Below are positions 1 to 6,669 of a DNA stretch of 64,000 bases, in pieces. The notes under the pieces were generated by a model that was not told where the DNA came from, made no database searches, and saw only the letters and a list, made by a program, of their open reading frames with translations. The position numbers were made by a program, and so were the translations under genes. How positions within the stretch are numbered: position 1 is the first letter of the stretch; each line of letters begins with the position of its first letter. Origin of the DNA: an uncultured Bacteroidales bacterium (GTDB taxonomy: Bacteria > Bacteroidota > Bacteroidia > Bacteroidales > F082); contig CAMHFN010000003.1 in assembly GCA_946184615.1 (NCBI GenBank), forward strand, positions 62,001 through 126,000, read 5' to 3'.

Positions 1-373
1 CAATACGCGATTGTTCGGCCAGTGCCTGAAGGATGGATTGACGAATCCACCACACGGCGTAGGAGATGAATTTGAAACCTCTGGTCTCGTCGAAACGTTG
101 TGCGGCTTTTATCAGACCCAAGTTACCTTCGTTGATTAAGTCGGGAAGACTAAGGCCTTGGTTCTGATACTGTTTTGATACGGAGACGACGAATCGCAGG
201 TTGGCTTTGGTAAGCTTTTCCAATGCAACTTTGTCGCCTTGCTTGATACGTTGTGCCAATTCCACCTCTTCTTCGGCGGAAATCAGTTCAACCTTACCAA
301 TCTCTTGCAGGTACTTGTCGAGAGACGCGGTCTCACGGTTCGTAACCTGCTTCGTAATCTTTAACTGCCTCAT
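1..373 (-). CDS. rpoD: RNA polymerase primary sigma factor (RpoD/SigA family), N-terminal part
   Basis: The gene runs off the left edge, so only its first 124 codons are present. The start is the ATG at 371-373; the protein begins [10 protein letters not shown] and goes straight into sigma region 1.2 ([20 protein letters not shown]). It continues through region 2 ([16 protein letters not shown], then [20 protein letters not shown], then [13 protein letters not shown]), which binds core RNA polymerase and the -10 region of promoters. The absence of an acidic region 1.1 and the near-immediate start of region 1.2 are the known form of the housekeeping sigma factor in Bacteroidota. That sigma recognises TAnnTTTG-type -7 boxes, which are found in front of many genes in this window. 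Regions 3 and 4 lie outside the window. Confidence 0.95.
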   Translation of the reverse strand, partial: MRQLKITKQVTNRETASLDKYLQEIGKVELISAEEEVELAQRIKQGDKVALEKLTKANLRFVVSVSKQYQNQGLSLPDLINEGNLGLIKAAQRFDETRGFKFISYAVWWIRQSILQALAEQSRI

Positions 374-400
374 TTATAACGTGTTGGTTAACCAAAAAAA

Positions 401-2674
401 TTAGTTCTTGTGGTTGCCGCCATTGCCATGTCCACCGTGGCCGTGACCGCCACCTCGGTTGCCACCGCCGTGGTTGCCACCTTCGCCTTTATTGGGGCGA
501 GGACCATTGTTCGGGCGAGGACCGTTGCCGCCTTTCTTCTCCACATAGCCTTCCGGTTTGGGCAGCAACTCTCTGCGTGACAGGCGGAGTTTGCCGGTCT
601 TGCTGTCGATCTCAATCAATTTGACGTCGATCTCGTCACCTTCCTTCAGGCCGGTTTCTTCCATAGTGTTGTAGCGCTCCCAGCCAATCTCGGAGATGTG
701 CAGTAGGCCGTCCTTGTTGGGCAGGATCTCCACGAAGGCACCGAAAGCCATGATGGAGACGACCTTGCCGTGATACACTTCACCGACTTCAGGCACAGCG
801 ACGATGCCACGAATCTTGGCCTTGCAGGCTTCGATGTCGGCCTTGTTCTGCGAAGCGATCTCCACAATACCTTTTTCTTCGTCCTCGGTGATGGTGATGA
901 CGGTGTTGGTGACCTTTTGGAGCTCTTGGATGACTTTTCCGCCGGGGCCGATAACGGCACCGATGAAGTCTTTCGGGATGAACATCTTCTCGATGCGAGG
1001 GACGATCTCCTTGTAGTCGGCACGAGGCTCGCTGATGGTTTTGGCCATCTCGTCGAGGATGTGCAGACGACCTTGGCGGGCCTGTTCGAGGGCTTCGGTG
1101 AGGACCTCGTAGCTGAGGCCGTCGACCTTGATGTCCATTTGGCAGGCGGTGATGCCGTCGCGGGTACCCGTGACCTTGAAGTCCATGTCGCCGAGGTGGT
1201 CCTCATCGCCAAGGATGTCAGTCAGGATAGCATATTTTCCGGTCTCGCTGTCGGAGATCATGCCCATGGCAACGCCAGCAACGGGCTTGCGCATCGGCAC
1301 GCCGGCGTCCATCAGGGCCAAGCAGCCACCGCAAACGGAGGCCATGGAGGAGGAACCGTTGGATTCGAGGATGTCGCTCACGATACGGACCGTGTAAGGC
1401 ATGGTCTCATCGTGGGGCACCATCGTTTTCAGGGCGCGCTCAGCGAGGTTGCCGTGGCCGATTTCACGACGTGAAGTGCTACGGGCAGCCTTGGCTTCAC
1501 CAGTGGCGAAGCCGGGGAAGTTGTAGTGCAGGGTGAAGTTCTTGGTGCCTTCCACCACGGCGCCGTCGATGGTCTGCTCGTCGAGCTTGGTGCCGAGGGT
1601 GACGGTCACCAAAGCTTGGGTCTCACCGCGGGTGAACACAGCGGAACCGTGGGCTGAGGGCAGGATGTCGACTTCCGTCCAGATGGGACGCACTTGGTTG
1701 AGCTGACGGCCGTCGAGACGGGTGCGCTTGTCGAGCACGGCATTGCGCACGGCAGAACGTTGCACGTCATGGAAATAACGGGCGGCGAGCGGCTTCACGG
1801 TCTCAAGCTCTTCTTCGGTATATTTTTCAAGATATTTGTCGAGGATGCCTTTGAAGGTGTCTTCGCGGAGGTGCTTGTCGGCGCAGCCTGACAGAGCGAA
1901 GTCGTAGCAAGCCTGGTAGCAGGCCTCCTGCACTTCGGCACGGATGGTCTCGTCGTTCACTTCATGGCAGTATTCACGTTTGGCTTTGCCGACCTTCTCC
2001 ATCAGTTCGATCTGGCCTTGGCACTGGATCTTGATGGCTTCGTGGGCGGCTTTGAGGGCACCGAGCATCTCTTCTTCGGAAACCTCTTTGCATTCGCCTT
2101 CCACCATGCAGATGTCCTTCATGGAGGCAGCCACCATCAGTTCGAGGCGAGCTTCCTCTTGCTGTTCGAAGGTGGGGTTGATGACGTATTCGTCACCGAT
2201 GAGGGCGACGCGGACCTCGGAGATCGGGCCGTGGAACGGGATGTCGGACACGCTGATGGCAGCAGAGGCGGCCAAAGCTGCGAGGGCATCGGGAGCCACG
2301 TTCTTCTCTGCGGAGAGCAGGTTCACCTGCACGATGGTCTCGGCATGGTAGTCATCCGGGAACAAGGGACGCAGGGCGCGGTCGATCAGACGGGAGATGA
2401 GCACCTCATAGTCGGAGGGCTTGGCTTCACGCTTGAAGAAACCACCGGGGAACTTGCCGGCGGCATAGTATTTTTCGCGGTAGTCGACTGACAGCGGGAA
2501 GAAGTCCGTTTCGGGGGCGACTTCGGTAGCTGAGCAGACGGTGGCAAGGAGGACGGTGTCGCCGCAACGCAGCAGGGCAGAGCCGTCGGCTTGCTTGGCA
2601 TAACGACCAGTATTGATGCTGATTTCCTGACCGTTAGGCATCTTTATGATTTGAGTAATTCCTTCTGGACCCAT
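401..2674 (-). CDS. pnp: Polyribonucleotide nucleotidyltransferase (PNPase)
   Basis: A 757-residue phosphorolytic 3'-5' exoribonuclease that degrades mRNA with inorganic phosphate and releases nucleoside diphosphates; the family works as a trimer in the cytoplasm. The family's domain order is complete: first RNase PH domain (about 10-145, with [21 protein letters not shown]), alpha-helical domain, second RNase PH domain from RLDGRQ near 318, KH domain ([12 protein letters not shown] near 574) and S1 domain ([20 protein letters not shown] near 631). The last 45 or so residues form a disordered tail rich in Gly, Asn, His and Arg-Pro, unlike the short acidic or basic ends of many homologues. The gene lies downstream of rpsO, a common pairing in bacteria, with a strong hairpin between them. 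Start is the ATG at 2672-2674. Confidence 0.97.
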   Translation of the reverse strand: MGPEGITQIIKMPNGQEISINTGRYAKQADGSALLRCGDTVLLATVCSATEVAPETDFFPLSVDYREKYYAAGKFPGGFFKREAKPSDYEVLISRLIDRALRPLFPDDYHAETIVQVNLLSAEKNVAPDALAALAASAAISVSDIPFHGPISEVRVALIGDEYVINPTFEQQEEARLELMVAASMKDICMVEGECKEVSEEEMLGALKAAHEAIKIQCQGQIELMEKVGKAKREYCHEVNDETIRAEVQEACYQACYDFALSGCADKHLREDTFKGILDKYLEKYTEEELETVKPLAARYFHDVQRSAVRNAVLDKRTRLDGRQLNQVRPIWTEVDILPSAHGSAVFTRGETQALVTVTLGTKLDEQTIDGAVVEGTKNFTLHYNFPGFATGEAKAARSTSRREIGHGNLAERALKTMVPHDETMPYTVRIVSDILESNGSSSMASVCGGCLALMDAGVPMRKPVAGVAMGMISDSETGKYAILTDILGDEDHLGDMDFKVTGTRDGITACQMDIKVDGLSYEVLTEALEQARQGRLHILDEMAKTISEPRADYKEIVPRIEKMFIPKDFIGAVIGPGGKVIQELQKVTNTVITITEDEEKGIVEIASQNKADIEACKAKIRGIVAVPEVGEVYHGKVVSIMAFGAFVEILPNKDGLLHISEIGWERYNTMEETGLKEGDEIDVKLIEIDSKTGKLRLSRRELLPKPEGYVEKKGGNGPRPNNGPRPNKGEGGNHGGGNRGGGHGHGGHGNGGNHKN

Positions 2675-2714
2675 TTTTTTCTTTACTTTTAGATGTGGAC
2701 TTTTTTAAATGCAA

Positions 2715-2745
2715 AAGAAAGGCAATAGGGTCTATTGCCTTTCTT
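2715..2745 (-). terminator. Hairpin between rpsO and pnp
   Basis: A perfect 14-bp inverted repeat (2715-2728 with 2732-2745) closes on a 3-nt loop. On the minus strand it follows the rpsO stop by about 30 nt and is followed by a weakly U-rich run (TTTTGCATTT). It can act as a partial terminator or mRNA processing and stability site between rpsO and pnp. Confidence 0.75.
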
Positions 2746-2775
2746 GGAATTCCGCTTAGGCAGCGTGAAAGATTT

Positions 2776-3045
2776 TTACTTTCTGATGCCCAAATCCTTG
2801 ATGATGGCGCGGTATCTTTCGATGTCAGTTCTCTTTAAATAATCGAGAAGTTTTCTTCTCTTACCTACTAAACGAACCAACGCGCGCTTGGCCGCCACAT
2901 CCTTGTGATGCTCTTTTGTTTGTTCAGTCAAATGCTTAATTCTGTAGGTGAACAAAGCGATCTGACCTTCTGCTGAACCAGTATCGGCAGCGCTTTTGCC
3001 GTATTGGCTGAAAATCTCTGATTTCTTTTCTGCAGTCAAATACAT
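2776..3045 (-). CDS. rpsO: 30S ribosomal protein S15
   Basis: An 89-residue protein, exactly the usual length of S15, which binds the central domain of 16S rRNA early in 30S assembly. Family motifs seen are GSAEGQIALFTYRI, LTEQTKEHHKDVAAKRALVR, GKRRKLLDYLKRTD and ERYRAIIKDLGIRK. A -7-like box (TAATTTTG on the minus strand, 3093-3100) lies about 48 nt upstream of the ATG. The leader could hold S15 autoregulatory RNA structure as in other phyla, but none could be shown by eye. The next gene in the direction of transcription is pnp. Confidence 0.98.
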   Translation of the reverse strand: MYLTAEKKSEIFSQYGKSAADTGSAEGQIALFTYRIKHLTEQTKEHHKDVAAKRALVRLVGKRRKLLDYLKRTDIERYRAIIKDLGIRK

Positions 3046-3092
3046 AATTACTACTTCTTTACTTTTTACTTTAAACTTTTCTAAACGGGCTG

Positions 3093-3100
3093 CAAAATTA
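3093..3100 (-). promoter_or_regulatory. Candidate rpsO promoter -7 box
   Basis: The minus strand reads TAATTTTG, an exact match to the Bacteroidota TAnnTTTG box, about 48 nt before the rpsO ATG. No clear -33 TTTG was found at the expected distance. Confidence 0.5.
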
Positions 3101-3186
3101 CAACAATTTTTGATATGGTGGTGATGTTTTTATAATTTTTTTTCTACCGATATGGCATCCCGATGGGGTGCGGTAACTCTTAACTT

Positions 3187-3654
3187 TTAACTTTTAACTC
3201 TTAACTCGTTCATCGCTATGGCTCTCCGTTTCGAGTCTTCCATCACCTCTTTGGCCTGCTGTTGAAGCCACCTTTCCTCGTCTGTTTCAGGTGTCAGCGT
3301 GATGCCATGTGGCTTGGAGCGGTGGTTTTCATCCAAATAGGAGAAGGTGGCGAAGCCATCTGCGGCTGTCTTTTCAGGCTCGCGGCTGCGATACATCTTG
3401 GTGTAGACGGTAAGGGTCGAGCGCCCCACATGGATCACCTTGCTTTCGAAAGTGACGATGTCACCGGCAAAGATGGGGAACTTGTAATCGATGCCGTGAA
3501 GCACCAGAAGAACTGTATCCTTGGTGTCGACATATTGTGCCACGGCAAAATAGGAACTTTCCAGAAACCATTCGGCGCATCTTCCTGCGAAGAAGGTCTG
3601 ATGGTGGTTGAGGTCGGAAAGCTTGATTAAACGTTGGGAATAGGTTGCTTTCAT
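3187..3654 (-). CDS. Acyl-CoA thioesterase family protein (hotdog fold)
   Basis: A 155-residue protein of the BFIT/YciA-like 4HBT thioesterase group, which hydrolyses acyl-CoA to free acid and CoA in the cytoplasm. Features seen are the ligand-pocket segment LSDLNHHQTFFAGRCAEWF, the strand GIDYKFPIFAGDIVTFESKV and VIHVGRSTLTVYTKM, followed by FATFSYLDE. I place the start at the ATG at 3652-3654 (MKATYSQRLIK); the frame is open further upstream, but that would run through a purine-rich intergenic repeat. A -7 box TACCTTTG (3663-3670, minus) lies only 8 nt before this ATG, so the mRNA may be nearly leaderless. Its substrate cannot be told from sequence. Confidence 0.85.
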   Translation of the reverse strand: MKATYSQRLIKLSDLNHHQTFFAGRCAEWFLESSYFAVAQYVDTKDTVLLVLHGIDYKFPIFAGDIVTFESKVIHVGRSTLTVYTKMYRSREPEKTAADGFATFSYLDENHRSKPHGITLTPETDEERWLQQQAKEVMEDSKRRAIAMNELRVKS

Positions 3655-3662
3655 AGTGGGGG

Positions 3663-3670
3663 CAAAGGTA
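3663..3670 (-). promoter_or_regulatory. Candidate thioesterase-gene promoter -7 box
   Basis: The minus strand reads TACCTTTG (TAnnTTTG), 8 nt upstream of the chosen ATG at 3654. It supports that start over a further-upstream one. Confidence 0.55.
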
Positions 3671-3672
3671 AG

Positions 3673-3707
3673 AAAAAAACGGAAAACGGAGAACGGAAAA
3701 CGGAAAG
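3673..3707. repeat. Short purine-rich tandem repeat (ACGGAAA units)
   Basis: Four imperfect copies of ACGGAAA/ACGGAGA lie between the divergent thioesterase and glycosylase genes. It is one of several degenerate intergenic oligopurine tracts in this window. Confidence 0.6.
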
Positions 3708-3713
3708 TTGTAT

Positions 3714-3721
3714 TAATTTTG
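3714..3721 (+). promoter_or_regulatory. Candidate promoter -7 box of the DNA-repair-like cassette
   Basis: TAATTTTG matches TAnnTTTG exactly and ends 4 nt before the ATG at 3726, which implies a very short or absent 5' leader. Confidence 0.5.
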
Positions 3722-3725
3722 CGGT

Positions 3726-4286
3726 ATGGAAGAACAACACCCTCTGGAACCATTCCTGCCTGAGAACGCCAAGGTGCTTTTCTTGGGTAGCTTTCCGCCA
3801 CCGCGACAGCGTTGGTGCATGGAGTTCTATTACCCGAACTTCCAGAACGACCACTGGAGGATCGAAGGTGCAGTGTGGTTCAACGACAAGAACTTTTTCG
3901 TCGATTTGGAGCGCAAGTGTTTCATTAAGGAGAAGATCATAGATTTCTTAAATAAAAAAGGTATCGCCTTGTACGATACGGCACAGGTGGTCCGAAGGCT
4001 GAAGGAAAACGCTTCCGATGCCTTTCTGGAGATTGTGGAACCGACTGACTTGAAGGCTTTGCTTCGTCAAATCCCCCAATGTCATGCCATCGCCACCACG
4101 GGCGAGAAAGCCACAGGGGAGGTGTGTCGCTATTTCGGGGTGGAGCGGATTCCAGCCTTGGGTAGTGTTACCGAATTGGAAACAGGTTTGTTGTTGTATC
4201 GGCTGCCATCGTCGTCCCGGGCCTATCCTTTGGCCTTCGAGAAGAAGGTGGAGGCGTATCGCAAAATGTTTGAGAAGGTTTTTTAA
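3726..4286 (+). CDS. Uracil-DNA glycosylase superfamily protein
   Basis: A 186-residue protein with the uracil-DNA glycosylase fold. The motif near the N-terminus, VLFLGSFPPPRQRWCMEFYY, corresponds to the water-activating motif A of the Mug-like families (G-SxPP form), followed by PNFQNDHWRI. Near the end, PSSSRAYPLAFEKKVEAY corresponds to the DNA-intercalating S-P-S/S-R motif. The family excises uracil or mismatched bases, or has lost this activity, so the exact substrate is open. It stands 12 nt upstream of a radical SAM gene whose family is named for its genomic link to UDG-fold proteins, and that gene overlaps a DUF4130 gene. The three genes look like one transcription unit. Confidence 0.8.
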   Translation: MEEQHPLEPFLPENAKVLFLGSFPPPRQRWCMEFYYPNFQNDHWRIEGAVWFNDKNFFVDLERKCFIKEKIIDFLNKKGIALYDTAQVVRRLKENASDAFLEIVEPTDLKALLRQIPQCHAIATTGEKATGEVCRYFGVERIPALGSVTELETGLLLYRLPSSSRAYPLAFEKKVEAYRKMFEKVF

Positions 4287-4298
4287 TACTAGAGGATT

Positions 4299-5588
4299 AT
4301 GCTGACGGAAAACACCATGGAACGGTTGCGCATTCTCACCGAGTCGGCCAAGTACGACGTGTCGTGCTCGTCGAGTGGCACGGTGCGGAGCGGCAAGAAA
4401 GGCATGGTGGGCAACACCGTGGGCGGCGTCGGCATCTGTCACTCCTTTGCCGATGACGGACGTTGCATCTCGCTCCTCAAGGTGATGCTGACCAACAGTT
4501 GCATGTACGACTGCGCCTATTGCGTCAACCGTCGCTCCAACGACATCCCTCGTGCAACACTCTCCGTCACGGAATTGGTGGATATCACGATGGAGTTTTA
4601 CCGCCGCAATTACATCGAGGGGCTCTTCCTTTCCAGTGGTGTGGTGCGCAATCCCGACTATACCATGGAACGTCTGGTGGCCATCGTTCGGAAACTGCGC
4701 ACAGAGCACCGTTTCAATGGCTATATCCATCTGAAGAGCATTCCAGGTGCCTCCCAGGAACTGCTCAGCCAGGCAGGGCTGTATGCCGACCGAATGAGCG
4801 TGAACATCGAGATTCCCAAAGAAGAGTCGCTGAAGCTGCTTGCCCCCGAGAAAGACCACCAGAGCGTGTTCCAGCCGATGAAACTCATCCAGCAGGGAGT
4901 GCTGGAGAACAAGGAGGACCGCCGCCGTTTCCATCATGCACCGCGCTTTGTGCCGGCGGGACAATCCACCCAGATGATTGTTGGGGCGACCAAAGAGACC
5001 GATCGCGACATCCTCACCATGTCGTCGATGCTCTATGGCCAGCCTACCATGCGCCGCGTGTATTATTCCGGCTACGTCAGCGTGAACACCTACGACTCGC
5101 GTCTGCCGGTGCTGAAACAGCCGCCTTTGGTTCGTGAGAACCGGCTTTACCAGGCCGACTGGCTGCTGCGTTTTTATCAGTTCAAGGTGGAGGAGATCGT
5201 GAACGACCAATATCCAGACTTGGATTTGGAGATCGACCCGAAGCTGTCGTGGGCGTTGCGTCATCCCGAGGTCTTTCCTGTGGACGTCAACACCGCAGAC
5301 TATGAGATGCTGTTGAGGGTGCCGGGTCTCGGCGTGAAGTCGGCGATGCTCATCGTGAACGCCCGTCGTTACGGGAAACTCACGTCTTTTGACTTGAAGA
5401 AGATCGGTGTAGTGATGAAGAAAGCCAAGTATTTCATTACCTGTCATGAGCTTGCTTCACCACTTCCTGGGACGATACTCGGTGTTAATGAGTTGCGTCC
5501 CGAACGCTTGCGTGCGATGCTGGTCTCGCCACAGGAGCGCAAATTGGCCGAAAAAGAACAACAACTGACCCTTGACTTTGGCGTATGA
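4299..5588 (+). CDS. Putative DNA modification/repair radical SAM protein with HhH motif
   Basis: A 429-residue radical SAM protein. The CxxxCxxC cluster for the 4Fe-4S site is CMYDCAYC near residue 70, followed by GLFLSSGV and IHLKSIPGASQELL. A helix-hairpin-helix segment (VDVNTADYEMLLRVPGLGVK, about 330-350) suggests DNA binding. This matches the UDG-linked radical SAM family (TIGR03916), whose reaction is unknown. The ATG at 4299 is preceded by AGAGG, a rare Shine-Dalgarno-like stretch for this window. The stop overlaps the next gene's start (ATGA at 5585-5588), so translation is probably coupled. A role in repairing or editing a modified base together with its neighbours is inference from conserved linkage. 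Confidence 0.88.
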   Translation: MLTENTMERLRILTESAKYDVSCSSSGTVRSGKKGMVGNTVGGVGICHSFADDGRCISLLKVMLTNSCMYDCAYCVNRRSNDIPRATLSVTELVDITMEFYRRNYIEGLFLSSGVVRNPDYTMERLVAIVRKLRTEHRFNGYIHLKSIPGASQELLSQAGLYADRMSVNIEIPKEESLKLLAPEKDHQSVFQPMKLIQQGVLENKEDRRRFHHAPRFVPAGQSTQMIVGATKETDRDILTMSSMLYGQPTMRRVYYSGYVSVNTYDSRLPVLKQPPLVRENRLYQADWLLRFYQFKVEEIVNDQYPDLDLEIDPKLSWALRHPEVFPVDVNTADYEMLLRVPGLGVKSAMLIVNARRYGKLTSFDLKKIGVVMKKAKYFITCHELASPLPGTILGVNELRPERLRAMLVSPQERKLAEKEQQLTLDFGV

Positions 5589-6370
5589 CGGTTTACACTT
5601 TTGACGGGACTTTGGACGGGTTGTTGACGGCCGTCTTTGATGCCTTTGAGCGGCATGAGCAGCCGGAGCAGCTCTTGACCACGGGCGATGCCTTGCCGTT
5701 GTTCTGCGAGCAGCTCCATGAAGTGATGACCGATGAGGCTAAGGCTCGAAGGGTTTGGACGGGGCTGGAGAAGAGGCTCTCGCGCGAGGCATTGCACCTG
5801 ATTTCGGTTAGCTGGCTCTCTGAGTTGCCAGAGCTGTACAATCCCTTGTTCAACTATGTATGCAAGACCTTCCGTCTGCCAACAGGTGAGAAGAGCATTG
5901 AACGCAACTTCGCCGATCCCGATGTGCTTGCCGTGACCAACATCGCCCGAAAGGTACTTCACGAGCAGTTGCGCATGAAACAGTTCATCCGTTTCCAGAA
6001 GGCCAAGGACGGCACCTATCTCTCTGTCGTCTCGCCCGACCACAACGTGTTGCCTCTCATCATCGAACATTTCCGCGACCGTTTCAACGACCAGCCCTGG
6101 CTCATCTACGATGCCAAGCGGCATTATGGTTATTATTATGAAGGTGCAGACAAACCTATCCGAGTCACCTTTGAGGATGAAACCACCGTGCCTTTCAACC
6201 TCGCCGACGGCAAATTGAACGACGAGGTCTTGAGCATCGATGACCATTTGATGCAGGAGCTATGGCGCACCTATTTCAAGGCCATCTGCATCCGTGAGCG
6301 CATGAATCCCCGCAAGCAGCTCAAAGACATGCCGCGAAGGTATTGGAAGTATATGACGGAGAAGCAGTGA
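5585..6370 (+). CDS. DUF4130 / TIGR03915-type putative DNA metabolism protein
   Basis: A 261-residue protein of the family that accompanies the UDG-linked radical SAM protein (TIGR03915, DUF4130). Recognisable segments are YTFDGTLDGLLTAVFDAFER at the N-terminus, FNYVCKTFRLP, ARKVLHEQLRMKQFIRFQ, DHNVLPLIIEHFRDRFNDQP, YDAKRHYGYYY and the C-terminal MPRRYWKYMTE. No catalytic motif is known to me. It overlaps the upstream gene by 4 nt. The 3' end is followed within 45 nt by a separate gene with its own promoter box, so the cassette probably ends here. The function is unknown; involvement in DNA repair is inferred from the neighbours. Confidence 0.85.
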   Translation: MTVYTFDGTLDGLLTAVFDAFERHEQPEQLLTTGDALPLFCEQLHEVMTDEAKARRVWTGLEKRLSREALHLISVSWLSELPELYNPLFNYVCKTFRLPTGEKSIERNFADPDVLAVTNIARKVLHEQLRMKQFIRFQKAKDGTYLSVVSPDHNVLPLIIEHFRDRFNDQPWLIYDAKRHYGYYYEGADKPIRVTFEDETTVPFNLADGKLNDEVLSIDDHLMQELWRTYFKAICIRERMNPRKQLKDMPRRYWKYMTEKQ

Positions 6371-6387
6371 GTTTAGGTAAAAATCCT

Positions 6388-6395
6388 TACCTTTG
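6388..6395 (+). promoter_or_regulatory. Candidate promoter -7 box of the TSCPD gene
   Basis: TACCTTTG matches TAnnTTTG and lies 20 nt before the ATG at 6415. It supports that start rather than one inside the preceding gene. Confidence 0.6.
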
Positions 6396-6414
6396 CCGCC
6401 AAATCAATCTCAAA

Positions 6415-6669
6415 ATGAAACACACCTATTATCCGCATGGCACCTGCAGCCAGGTGATCGAATTTGAAATCAACGACGGGGTCGTCCACAATGTGCAGTT
6501 CTATGGAGGCTGCGATGGCAACACACAAGGCGTGGGCCGCTTGGTGGAAGGCATGAAAGCGGATGAAGTCGTGCAACGGTTGGAAGGAATCCGCTGCGGC
6601 TTCAAGGCTACCTCATGTCCGGATCAGTTGGCGAAGGCGATTCGTCAGGCGATGGGAGAGGGGTGCTAA
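6415..6669 (+). CDS. TIGR03905 family TSCPD domain-containing protein
   Basis: A small 84-residue protein with the family's diagnostic TSCPD sequence near its end (FKATSCPDQLAKAIRQ) and conserved HGTCSQVIEFEINDGVV and FYGGCDGNTQGVGRLVEGM. The conserved cysteines suggest metal or cofactor binding, and a related TSCPD segment occurs at the C-terminus of some B12-dependent ribonucleotide reductases, but the role of the stand-alone form is unknown. The start was set at the ATG preceded by TACCTTTG. The last 62 nt are also coding on the other strand as the 3' end of the helicase gene. Confidence 0.85.
   Translation: MKHTYYPHGTCSQVIEFEINDGVVHNVQFYGGCDGNTQGVGRLVEGMKADEVVQRLEGIRCGFKATSCPDQLAKAIRQAMGEGC

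Noticed and set aside
3948-5447. Long open frame of about 499 codons antisense to the radical SAM gene
   Set aside because: It is an open complement of a well-supported gene; its translation is rich in His, Gln and Arg without motifs, as expected from codon bias.
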